Assembly: GCF_032452875.1 (NCBI RefSeq)
Contig: NC_083870.1
Location: 4,898,001-4,962,000, forward strand
Reading direction: 5' to 3'
Source: Bos javanicus
Lineage: Eukaryota > Chordata > Mammalia > Artiodactyla > Bovidae
DNA length: 64,000 bases
Below the pieces are notes generated by a model. The model saw only the letters and a program-made list of their open reading frames with translations, made no database searches and was not told the DNA's origin. A program made the position numbers and the translations under genes. Shown here piece by piece: positions 46,768-57,365 of the stretch (positions are counted from its first letter, which is position 1; the number at the start of each line of letters is the position of its first letter).

Positions 46768-46903
46768 TGGGAGCTTGCTTAACTTTTTGGCCACATGGCA
46801 CAGCATGCAGAATATTGGTTCCCCTACAAAGAATCAAACCAGTGCCCCTGCAGTGGAAGTGTGGAATCTTAACCATTGGATAACAACCATGGAAGTCCCT
46901 GAA
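46768..46903 (-). mobile_element. CHR-2-like tRNA-derived SINE
   Basis: Minus-sense copy: TTTTTGGCCACATGGCACAG, ACCAGTGCCCCTGCAGTGGA and TTAACCATTGG match the cetartiodactyl CHR-2 SINE. It is older than Bov-tA and shared beyond ruminants. Confidence 0.85.
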
Positions 46904-46920
46904 AACTCTTTCTTGACATA

Positions 46921-49738
46921 TCAGTTCAGTTTAGTCACTCAGTAATGTTTGACTCTTTGCAACCCCATGACTGCAGCACACCAGGCTTCCCTGTCCATCA
47001 CCAACTCCCAGTGCTTGATCAAACTCATGTCCATCGAGTCAGTGATGCCATCCAACACTGTCATCCTCTGTTTTCCCCTTCTCCTCACACCTTCAATCTT
47101 TACCAGCATCAGGGTCTTTTCCAATGAGTCAGTTCTTCACATCAGGTGGCCTAAGTTTTGGAGTTTCAGCTTTAGCATCAGTCCTTCCAATGAATATTTA
47201 TTACTGACTTTAGGATTGATTGGTTTGATTTCCTTGTTGTCTAAGGGACTCAAGAGTCTTCTCCAACACCACAGTTCAAAAACATCAGTTCTTTAGTGCT
47301 CAACTTTATTTATGGTCCAGTTCTCACATCCATACATGGCTACTGGGAAAACCATAGCTTTGACCTTTGTCAGGAAAGTGATGTCTCTGTTTTTAGTATA
47401 CTGTCTAGGTTTGTCATAGCTTTTCTTCCAAGGAGCAAGCATTTTTTAATTTCATGGCTGCAGTTACCATCTGCAGTGACTTTGGAGCCCCCCAAAATTA
47501 AGTCTCTCACTGCTTCCATTGTTTCTCAATCTATTTGCCATGAAGTGTTGGGACCAGATGCCATGATCTTTGTTTTTTGAACGTTGAATTTTAGGCCAGC
47601 TTTTTCACTCTCATCTTTCACTTTCCTCAAGAGGCTGTTTAATTCTTCTTTACTTTCTGCTATAAGGGTGGTGTCATCTGCATATCTGAGGTTATTGATA
47701 TTTTTCCCAGCAATCTTGATTTCAGCCTGTGCTTCATCCAGCCTGGCATTTCACATGATGTACTCAGCATATAAGTTAAATAAGCAGGGTGACAACATTC
47801 AGTCTTGACATACTTCTTTCCCAGTTTGGAACCAGTCTGTTGTTCCATGTCTGGTTCTAACTGCTGCTTCTTGACCTGCATACAGATTTCTCAGGAGGCA
47901 GATCACGTGGTGTGGTATTCCCATCTCTTTAAGAATTTTCCACACTTATTTTGTGATCCACGTGGTCAATGACTTTAGCATAGTCAGTGAAGCAGAAATA
48001 GATGTTTTTCTGGAATTCTATTGTAGTTCCTATGATCCAGTGGATGTTGGCTATTTGATCTCTGGTTCCTCTGCCTTTTCTAAATACAGCTCGAATATCT
48101 GGAAGTTATCAGTTCACATACTGTTGAAAACTAACTTGGAGAATTTTAAGCATAACTTTGCTAATCTGTGAGGTGAGTGCAATTGTGTGGTAGTTTGCAC
48201 ATTCTTTGGTATTGCCTTTTTTTTAGGATTGGAAGAAGACTGACCTTTTCCAGTCCTGTGGTGCCTGCTGTTTTCCAAATTTGCTGACATGTTGAGCTCA
48301 GCACTTTAGCAGCACCATCTTTCAGGATTTTAAAAAGCTCTGCTGGAATTCCATCATTTCCAATACAATATCGGACTTTACTTCCATCACTACTCACATC
48401 TACAAGTGGGCATTGTTTTCGCTTTGGATCAGCCTCTTCATTCTTTCAGAGCTATTTCTCCAGTCTTCTCCTGTAGCATATTGGGCACCTACCTATGTGG
48501 GGAGTTCATCTTTCACTGTAATATCTTTTTGCTTTTCATAATTTTCATGGGGTTCTCAAGGCAAGAATAGTGAAGTGGTTTGCCATTCCCTTCTCCAGTG
48601 AACCACATTTTTCAGAATTCTCCACCATGGCCCATCTGCCTTGGGTGGCCCCACACAGCATGGCTCATAGTTCCACTGAGTTAGACAAGGCTGTGATCCA
48701 AGTGATCAGTTTAGTTAGTTTCCTATAATTGTGGTTTCTGATCTGCCTTCCCTTTGATGGATAAGGATAAGAGGCTTATGGAAGCTTCCTCATGAGAGGA
48801 ACTGCTTGTGGGGAAATCTGGTTCTTGCTCTGGTGGATGGGACCATGATCAATAAATCTTTAAACCATTTTTATGTTGATGGGTGTGGCTGTGTTCCCTT
48901 CCTGTAGTTTGGCCTGAGGCCAAACAACGGTAGAGGTAATGGTAACTGGTAATCTCCTTCAAAATACTTATGCCTGGACTGTTGTATTCAGTACCCTTGA
49001 CCTCATGGCAGACCACTGTTGACCCATGCCTCTGCTGGAGACTCCTGGACACTCACAGATAAGTTTGGCTCAGTCTCTTTCAGGGTCACTGCTCCTTTCT
49101 CCTGGGTCCTGGTGTGCACACGGTTTTGTTTGTGCCCTCCAAGAGTCAGTTTCCCCAGTCCTGTGGAAGTTTTGTAATCAAATCCCACTGGCCTTCAAAG
49201 TCAAATTTCCTAGGGATTCTCAGGGTCTTTGCCAGATCCCCAGGTTGGGAAATCTGTTGTGGTCCCTAGAACTTTCACAACAGTGTTAGAATTCTTTGAT
49301 ATAACTGTTCTCCAGTTTGTGGGTTGTCTGCTCTGGGCCTCTGTGTTGGGTCTCACATGCTGCACCTCCCAGGTCTGCTGCAGCCAGAGCCCCTGTCCCT
49401 GCAGCAGGTCACTGCTGACCTGTGTCTCCAGAGGAAGACACTCAGACACTCAAAGGCAGGTCTGGCACAGTCTCCTGTAGGGACCCTGGGTCCTAGTGCA
49501 CACAAGGTTTTGTTTGAGCCCTCTGAGCATCTGGCAGGTATGGAGTTTGATTCTAAACATGATTTCACCACCCCCCAACCATCTTGTTAGGGCTTCTCCT
49601 TTGCCCTTGGACATGGAGTATCTTTTTTTTGATGGGATCCAACATTCTGCTGTTGATGGTTCTTCAGCTGTTATTTGCAATTTTGGAGTTCTCACAGGAG
49701 AAGATAAGCATATATTCTTCTACTCTGTTGTCTTGTGA
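46921..49738 (-). mobile_element. BovB with complete 5' end and internal deletion
   Basis: Antisense BovB reading from its 3' tail (CAGTTCAGTTTAGTCACTCA) to the 5' terminus at about 49738 (minus strand CAACAGAGTAGAAGAATATA). The RT portion (46921-48360) keeps an intact YADD box at about 47676. Between GGAAGTAAAGTCCGATATTG and the GGAATTCCAGCAGAG block the endonuclease region is missing, a deletion of roughly 1 kb or more. The 5'UTR from about 48400 to 49738 is nearly whole and carries two related blocks (49040-49185 and 49445-49560). Stops and frame changes inactivate it. Confidence 0.9.
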
Positions 49739-49742
49739 AAAT

Positions 49743-50095
49743 CAGGAGCACTGAGTACAACAGTCCTGGCTCAAGTCCTTTTGAAGTAGGTCTCCATTGC
49801 CCCCATTACCCCTACCACAGTGAGGGAACACCTCCCAGCAGAAAATCAATCAACAATCAACAGAAAAGTGGATTAAAGATTTACCACCTGCCAGTGTCTC
49901 CCATCAGGAAGCTTCCACAAGCCTCTTATCCTTATCCATCAAAGGGCAGACAGAATGGAGACCACAATTACAGAAAACTAACCAAACTGATCACCTGGAT
50001 CACAGCCTTGTTTAACTCAAGGAAACTATGAGCCATGCTATGTAGGGCCACCCAAGATGGACAGGTCATGGTGGAGAGTTCTGACAAAATGTGGT
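49743..50095 (+). mobile_element. BovB 5'UTR fragment, inverted partner
   Basis: Sense BovB 5'UTR text (GAGTACAACAGTCCTGG, TCATCAGGAAGCTTCC-like, CAATTACAGAAAACTAACC, GAAACTATGAGCCATGC) ending abruptly at GACAAAATGTGGTC. It lacks the 5' first about 730 bp and everything downstream. It is the inverted repeat of 48585-49003 in the neighbouring copy. Confidence 0.9.
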
Positions 50096-50439
50096 CTATC
50101 AGCTTCTTGACATATATGATTTCGTATTCTGGACCTAAACAAATTGTGTAAACTTGCTATTGATATAGCTTCTAGAAGCATTGAAAAAGTCATGACTACA
50201 CTGAACAAAGTTCTAATGCCACAGTTAGCACTGCAGATTGTGGAGATGGGAGTCAAATGTTCAAGGAAGTGAGTATGTTGTAATACATGTACTATAAATG
50301 GCTGGAAAAATACAAAATGGTATGTTTTCATGGGAAGCTGCAGAGAATAGACCACCTATCAGAGTCATCAGGAGTGCATGGTGAAAGGGTCTCCAGAATC
50401 AGAAGTCCAGAATATGTCCTTGGTCTGTAGGCCCATTTC
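50096..50439. other. Unassigned intergenic sequence
   Basis: No gene or named repeat recognised. Confidence 0.4.
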
Positions 50440-50610
50440 TTTCTTCTTCATGCCTCAGCTTGGGTGTATTGAACAACTCTGAGCTTTAGTTTCCTTATCT
50501 GTAAAATAGAACTAAATGGTAATAAAGTGGCTTTTGCAACAGTTAACTGAAATGCTGTTTGTAACATTCTCAGCATAGTCTGTAGTGCATACTAGCAGTA
50601 GTGGTTATTT
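50440..50610 (+). mobile_element. MIR SINE relic
   Basis: Plus-sense MIR: CTGAGCTTTAGTTTCCTTATCTG core, ACAGTTAACTGAAATGCTGT and CATAGTCTGTAGTGCATACT. Confidence 0.75.
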
Positions 50611-51136
50611 TTTAAATGATAAGATAGGGCTCATTCAAGGTATCTTGGAATGATTAAGGCAGACAACATGGAGACCCTATGTCTTAACCTGCCCAGAATG
50701 AATTTCCTGTTTCTAGTCAAGGATTCATAGCTGTGGCTCACACTGCCTCCTTGCTTCTAAGTCCAGACATACTGTCATTCAGAGAAATTTATCACCCAAG
50801 GGACACTTGATGGACACTTCATTAAAGTCAGAAAAATAAATCACCTTGAACCTATACTAGAATTAATGGGAAAAAGGAATTTCTTTTTAATACTTCTTTA
50901 GGTCTCAACAACTACCTGATCACCTGTGTCAGCATTTGTAATGAAACCACCTGAGAATTAAGCAAAACAGGGGAAACCAGAGTCCAGAAATTAGGAGTAA
51001 TGTGAAGAAGTGCAGATGCGGGGCACAGATTCCTAAAACATACTTTAACTCTTAAATCTAGCCACATCTGTCCAGATCCAGCTCTGGAATGTTACAATTA
51101 CATGAATTAATATCCATTTCTACCATTTAAACTAGT
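50611..51136. other. Unassigned intergenic sequence
   Basis: No gene or named repeat. Confidence 0.4.
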
Positions 51137-52990
51137 TGTCTAAGGAGGCCTTACAAATAGCTGAGAAAAGAAGAGAAGTGAAAGGCAATGTAGAAAAGGT
51201 AATCTGAATGCAGAGTTCCAAAGAATAGCAAGGAGAGATAAGAAAGCCTTCCTAAGTGAACAATGGAAAGAAATAGAAGAAAATGATAGAATTGGAAAGA
51301 CTAGAGATCTCTTCAGGAAAATCAGAGATATCAACGGAATGTTCATGCAAAGATAGGCACAATAAAGGACAGAAATGGTATTGACCAAACAGAAGTAGAA
51401 GATATTAAGAAGAGGTGATAAGAATACACGGAAGAAATATACCAAAAAGATCCTAATGACCCAGATAACCATGATGGTGTAATCACTTACCTAAAGCCAG
51501 AACTCTTGGAGTGTAAAGTCAAATGGGCATTAGGAAGCATCACTATGAACAAAGTTAGTGGAGGTGTTGGAATTCCAGCTGAGCTATTTCACATCCTAAA
51601 AGTTGATGCTGTGAAACTGCTGCATTCAATATGCCAGCAAATTTGGAAAAATCAGCAGTGGCCACAGGACTGGAAAATGTCAGTTCTCATTTCAATCCCA
51701 AAGAAGGGCAATGCCGAAGGATATTCAAACTACTGCATATGAATAATGCTCAAAATTCTCCAAGTGAGGTTTCAATACTACGTGAACTGAGAACTTCCAG
51801 ATGTTCAAGCTGGATTTAGAAAAGGCAGAGGAACTACAGGTCAAATTGCCAATATTTGTTGGACCATACAAAAAGCAACGGAATTCCAGAAAAACATTTC
51901 TTTCTGCTTCAGTGACTATGCTAAAGTCTTCAACTGTGTGGATCACAATAAACTGTGAAAAATTCATAAACAGATGAGAATACCAGACCAGTTACCTGCA
52001 TCTTGAGAAATCTGTATGCAGGTCAAAAAACAACAGTTAGAACTGAACGTCGAACAGCAGACTGGTTCAAAATTGGGAAAGAGTACGTCAAGAACCTACA
52101 TTGTCACCCTACTTATTTAACTTATATGCAGAATACATCATGCAAAATGACAGGCTGGATGAAGCACAAGCTGAAATCAAGATTGCTGGGAGAAATATCA
52201 ATAAGCTCAGATTTGCAGATGACACCACCCTTATGGCAGAAAGTGAAGAGGAACTAAAGGATGTTTCGATGAAGGTGAAAGATGAGAGTGAAAAAGGTGG
52301 CTTAAAACTCAACTTTCAAAACACTAAGATCATGGCATCTGGTCCCATCACTTCAAGGCAAATAAATATGGAAACAATGGAAGCAGTGACAGACTTTATT
52401 TTCTTGGGATCCAAAATTACTGTGGATGGTGACTGCAGCTTTGAAATTAAAAGACACTTGGTCCTTGGAAGAAAAGCTATGACAAACCTAGACAGTGTAT
52501 TAAAAGGCAGAGGCATTACTTTGCCAACAAAGGTCTGTGTAGTCAAAGCTATGGTGTTTTTTCAGTAGTATGAATGCAAGAGTTAGACAATAAAAAAGGC
52601 TGCGTGCTGAAGCTGGACAATAAAAAAGGCTGATGACTTTGAACTGTGGTGTTGGAGAAGACTCTTGGGAGTCCCTTGGACTGCAAGGAGATCAAACCAG
52701 TCAATCCTAAAGGAAATCAGTCCTGAGTATTCTTTGGAAGGACTGATGCTGAAGCTGAACCTCCAGTTCTTCGGCCACCTGATGCAAAGAGTCAACACAT
52801 TGGAGAAGACAGTGATGCTGGGACAGATAGAAAGCAGGAGGAGAAGGGGATGACAGAGGATGAGATGGTTGGATGTCATCACTGACTCAGTGGACATGGG
52901 TTTGAGCAAGCTCTGGTAAATGGTGAAGGAGAAGGAAGCCTGGCGTGCTGCAGTCCATTGGATGGCAAAGTTGGACACAACTGAGTGACT
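51137..52990 (+). mobile_element. BovB LINE, 5'-truncated
   Basis: Sense BovB from the linker upstream of the RT (GGAGGCCTTACAAATAGCTG) to the 3' end (GAGTGACTGAATC). The frame at 52101-52568 gives the RT palm with an intact FADD box (KLRFADDTTLMAESEEEL) and the following IMASGPITSRQINMETME. Upstream RT parts are broken by stops and frame changes (51742, 51955). A short duplication at 52575-52640 repeats GGACAATAAAAAAGGCTG-like text. Confidence 0.95.
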
Positions 52991-53055
52991 GAATCACAAC
53001 AACTACTTAAAATGAAAATTTTTAGTTTCAAGTCTGCAGCAAAGCAATCCAGTCA

Positions 53056-53058
<3 letters not shown>

Positions 53059-53123
<65 letters not shown>
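53059..53123. repeat. (TA)n(TG)n compound microsatellite
   Basis: About 17 TA units directly followed by about 14 TG units. Such TA/TG boundaries are usually length-variable. Confidence 0.97.
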
Positions 53124-53124
<1 letters not shown>

Positions 53125-53125
<1 letters not shown>

Positions 53126-53575
53126 TTATAATCTTTTCCATTATAGCTTATTACAAAATATTGAATATAGATCCCTGTGGTATAAACAGATCCTTGTTGT
53201 TTACCTTTTTTAGATATAGTAGTGTATATACATTAATCCCAACTTCCTTATATATTTCTCCCCCACTCCACCTTTTTGAACTGTAAGTTTATTTTCAATG
53301 TCTGTAGGTCTATTTCTATTTTGTATATAAGTTCATTTGTGTCATTTTTTTAAGATTCCACTTATAAGTGATATTGTGTGACATTTGTCTTTGTCTGGCT
53401 TACTTCACTTAGTATGATAATCTCTAGGTCAGTTCATGTTGCTGAAAATAACATTTTTCATTCTCTTTTATACTGAGTCATATTTCATTATATATATGGA
53501 CCATATCTTTATTCATTCATCTGTCAATGGATATTTAGGTTGCTTCAATGCCTTGGCTATTGTAAATAGTTTTTG
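53125..53575 (-). mobile_element. L1 3'UTR fragment, antisense
   Basis: Minus-sense L1 3' end: GTCTTTGTCTGGCTTACTTC, TAGTATGATAATCTCTAGG and CAATGGATATTTAGGTTGC are typical antisense L1 strings. The TA/TG microsatellite sits at its 3' margin. Confidence 0.85.
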
Positions 53576-53989
53576 AGACCTAATTTTAGTTGGGTTTCTG
53601 TTGCTAGTAGCTGAAAAATTCCTAATTTATAGACCTAGACAACCTAGTCTTTGGTGGTCAGAAAAAGCTTCTCTGGGTAAGTGAAATCTAAATGGACCCT
53701 TTAAGAAAGAGTAGAAACTAACTTGGCCAAGTTGGGAAGAAGGATCAGTTAAAATGGCATAATTTTCTCTCTTAGCCTATTCACCATTCTTTGATAGATT
53801 CAGTTACAGAAATTTGATAATCTGGATTATACAGCACATTGCAGATTACAGATATCAAATTGGAAGGGGAAGAAGTCAATGAAATTTCAGACTTACTGAC
53901 AGCGTGGCAAGTGAACTTAATGTGAATAGTGTTGGTGGAGTAGTGGGGGCATCAACCTAATCATGAGGTGCTGTAAAAAAAAGGATATA
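53576..53989. other. Unassigned intergenic sequence
   Basis: No gene or named repeat. Confidence 0.4.
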
Positions 53990-54235
53990 AAGTATCGTGC
54001 ATCGAACCTGGACTGGTGACTGGATGCTTGGGGCTGGTGCACGGGGACGACCCAGAGGGATGGTACGGGGAGGGAGGAGGGAGGAGGGAGGAGGGAGGAG
54101 GGAGGAGGGAGGAGGGTTCAGGATGGGGAACACGTGTATACCTGTGGCAGATTCATGTTGATATGTGGCCAAACCAATATAATATCGTAAAGTTAAAAAA
54201 TAAAATAAAATAAAAAATTTTAAAAAAGAAACAAA
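53990..54235 (+). mobile_element. Bovine L1 3' end with poly(A)
   Basis: Sense L1 3'UTR: GACGACCCAGAGGGATGGTA, then a GGAGGAGGGA repeat, then GATGGGGAACACGTGTATAC and AAAATAAAATAAAATAAAAA. Severely 5'-truncated young insertion. Confidence 0.9.
54067..54116 (+). repeat. G-rich (GGGAGGA)n minisatellite
   Basis: Seven-base units repeated about six times plus a GGGG start, all G and A. Runs of three G spaced by GA(GGA) meet the usual G-quadruplex pattern. It is an expansion of a shorter G-rich block in the L1 3'UTR. Confidence 0.95.
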
Positions 54236-54384
54236 AAAATTCAGATAAAAAAAGAAAAACAAAAGGATAAAGTAAAAGTCATAAGAAAAATTTGTCATCA
54301 TGTGTACTACACTTAGAGTGAAAGCAGAAAGCCCATAATCACTGCATGACAATAATAGCAGAATCAGTTATGGTGTACTGAACC

Positions 54385-54500
54385 CTTTACTAAATTCCAG
54401 GTATTGTGTTAAATCCTTCTCACTCATTATCTATAATTTTATCCTGAGAACAATTCTGAAAGATAGGTGTTATAATCTTGTGCATCATCATTTATTTTTC
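54385..54500 (-). mobile_element. MIR SINE relic
   Basis: Minus-sense MIR core: TAAATTCCAGGTATTGTGTT, TTATCCTGAGAACAATTCTG and AGATAGGTGTTATAATC. Confidence 0.7.
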
Positions 54501-54699
54501 TAAGGATCATTTATTAATATATCAGCATGCAAATATAATAACACCACTCATTTTAAATAATAGAAGAAAATAAAAGTTCTTAACTCCAGTGTCTTTCCAG
54601 CTTTCACCTAATCCCTTTGATCTTTTTCTGTGATCCTCTTTCCATTTGAAGAGCTGCTTATAATTTACTGACTCCAAGTCATCTCTGATTCTTTCTTAA
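54501..54699. other. Unassigned intergenic sequence
   Basis: No gene or named repeat. Confidence 0.4.
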
Positions 54700-55750
54700 A
54701 ATTTTGATTTAATTAACATTCAATAAAATGCACAGCCTTCAAATGTATAGTTCATTGAGTTGTGACAAGTGCTTACACTCATGGAACTAGCACACAAAAC
54801 AAGACACAGAGCATATTCATCAACCCAGAAAATTTCCTTTTGTCCTTTCTAATCAATTAGCTTTCTTCCCACGTGAATTTCTATCTGTTTATAGTTTTTT
54901 TTTTTTTTTGGACTTCATGTCCTCATATAATCATGCAGTATTTATGTTTTTGAATCTGATTTCTTTTGCTCAACATAATGTTTTTGAGATTTGTCCATCA
55001 GTATCAGTTTATTCTTTTGTATTGTTGAGTAATAACATTATACAAAAGTGTGAAAGAAAGTGAAAATCTCTTAGTCGTGTCCGACTCTTTGAGACTCCAT
55101 GGATTGTACAGCCCATGGAATTCTCCAGGCCAGAATACTGGAATGGGTAGCCTTTCCCTTCTCCAGGGAATCTTCTGAACCCATGGATCAAACCCAGGTC
55201 TCTACCATTGCAGAAAAATTCTTTACCATCTGAAGCACAAGAGAAGCCCAAGAATACTGAAGTGGGTAGCCTATCCCCTCCCCAGCAGATCTTCCTGACC
55301 CCGGAATCGAACCAGTGTCTCTGGGATTGCAGGCAGATTCTTTACCAACTTAGCTATCAGGAAAGCTCTCACATTATATGACCACACCACAGTGTGAATA
55401 TCCACTCTCCTGTTGATGGATATTTTAGTTTTTTTCTAAGTTTTGGCTATTATGAAGAGGCTCTTCTGAGTCCTAGTGTATAAGTCTTTGAGTGGATATA
55501 TATTTCCGTTTATTTTGGATATTTGTCTTGGTTGTATGTGCTGGGTATTATGATAAGTATATATTTCCGTTTAAAGAATCTGCCAAACAATTCTGCAAAG
55601 TAATTCTAAGACTTCATATTCCAATCAGGATTGTGCGAGAGCTCCATTTGCTTTACATGCTCACCTATATTTAGTGAGTAGTCTCTTTGATTTTAGTTAA
55701 TATTCTAGTGAATGTGAAAAGGTATCTCATTATGATGTTGAATTAAATTT
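54700..55750 (-). mobile_element. L1M 3' end, antisense, split by a SINE
   Basis: Left part (54700-55049): AAAATGCACAGCCTTCAAAT, TTGCTCAACATAATGTTTTTG and TTGTCCATCAGTATCAG. Right part (55369-55750): CTGTTGATGGATATTTTAG, TTGGCTATTATGAAGAGGCTC and TATTCCAATCAGGATTGTGC. The order fits one antisense old L1. A T-run lies at 54896-54910. Confidence 0.8.
55050..55368 (-). mobile_element. Composite Bov SINE with two tRNA-like units
   Basis: Antisense BovA body (TAGTCGTGTCCGACTCTTTG) followed by one tRNA-like head (AAATTCTTTACCATCTGAAG) and then a second body-head piece (GATTGCAGGCAGATTCTTTA). It is either a Bov-tA3-like composite or two adjacent insertions. Confidence 0.85.
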
Positions 55751-55779
55751 CATTCTCTTTTAAATCCTTACATGAGGAA

Positions 55780-56560
55780 ATTGCCTGCACCAATTTACTC
55801 TAAAATGGTTCTTGTCAAGGTTTCCAACAATCCTTATCTTGGCAGATCAAATGAGAATTCCTTAGTCCCCTTATTATTTTACGTGGTTTGTCACACAAGG
55901 GTTCCAGCATCTATTTTTCTCCCCTCATTGACTGCTCATTCTCATTATCCTTTGCTGGTTCCTCATCGTCTCCTGACCTCTAACATTATATTGCTTCAGA
56001 ACGTATTCCTTAGTTCTTCTCTTTTGTTGGTGAGCTCATCTGGTCTCATGACTTTAAGCTTTGTATCGTCAGCTCAGATCTCCCTCCTCTAAACCACAGA
56101 CTTGGGAATACAGTGGATAGCTGGATATATTCATCTGGATGTTGCATAGGCATTATAACTTAACATGTCTCCTGAACTACTACAATAAATTTGTCCCTCT
56201 GTAGATTTCCCTGTCTAAAATAATGACACTTAATCCTTCCAGTGGCCCAAGATTCAAACGCTGCAATCATCTCTGACTCTTTTCTTTCTTTTATACCTAA
56301 TATCAAATTTGTTAGCAAATACATCACTTCCCACCACTTCCGTCACTACTTTTTCTGTACAAGCCACTGACATCTCTAACTTAAATTATTGCATTAGTTT
56401 CCTAAATAGTTTTCCTGGTCCCAGTCTTGTAAACTTACAATTTCTTTTAAAGAGAGCAGCCCATGTGATTCTATTGAAATATAATTCATATCATGTCACA
56501 TTTTTACTCAAAACTCTTTATTCTTTCAATAATTGACACCTATCATGTGCCAGCCAGGGA
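55780..56560 (+). mobile_element. L2 LINE relic
   Basis: Plus-sense L2 text: GGTTCCAGCATCTATTTTTC, TTGGTGAGCTCATCTGGTCT, CAAACGCTGCAATCATCTCT, ACTTCCCACCACTTCCGTCA and ATTGCATTAGTTTCCTAAAT follow the family's order. Confidence 0.8.
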
Positions 56561-57159
56561 CATTCTGGCATGAAGAAAAAGAAACAGGTTTTGTGCTTTC
56601 TTGAAACTTGTGATTTATTAGGAAAGTTGAACAGTAATTATACACTTAATTTCATAGTAATTCTGATAGCTGTCACAAGGGATAAGTACAGGGAGACCCG
56701 AGAATGTGAAAGAAGGAGTGAGAAAGACAACTGGAGGAAATGATATTTGATTTGATATCCAAATAGTTTCACCTCTGTACAGGTGATGTGAAAATATAAA
56801 ATATTCTATCATTAGAAAGTGGTGGAATGACTCAAAACCAGATTAATATGTTTCCAAATTTTCAGCTTATAAGCATTGTATCATATTATCCTTGATGTTA
56901 AACATATTGATTGCATTTTATCAAGATCGTAAAGCCCATGGATAATGGAGCCTGAACATAAATGCAGAGTAAGGGCTCTTTTTTTAAAACCCTTATGCCT
57001 GTTAGATATTTTATGGCAAGACTTACATTTGCAATGAATGAAAAGAGAATTAGTTAATTAAGAACTTATGCTTAGAAATCAGGCTTAAAATTATGTATGT
57101 TATATGGATTAATTACAATAATAATCACCTTTCCATAAAATGTACTTTACAGTACAGAT
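56561..57159. other. Unassigned intergenic sequence
   Basis: No gene or named repeat. Confidence 0.4.
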
Positions 57160-57365
57160 ACTATGTTGAACACGCCACATAAATTATTTTAATTTCACAA
57201 CAGGATTATGAAATAGGTTCTATTATTCCCATTTTGCTAACAAACAAATTTCCGCTTAGAGAGAGAAAATCTTAACCTAAAGTCATATGGTCAGAAAATG
57301 GAAGAAGGGGGCTTTGAACCAAGTACTTTGGCTCCCAAGTCTGCTGTTTTAATAACTGTGTTCTC
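57160..57365 (-). mobile_element. MIR SINE relic
   Basis: Minus-sense MIR almost end to end: TTTCACAACAGGATTATGAA, TTCTATTATTCCCATTTTGC, CCTAAAGTCATATGGTCAG and GGGGGCTTTGAACCAAGTAC. Confidence 0.85.
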
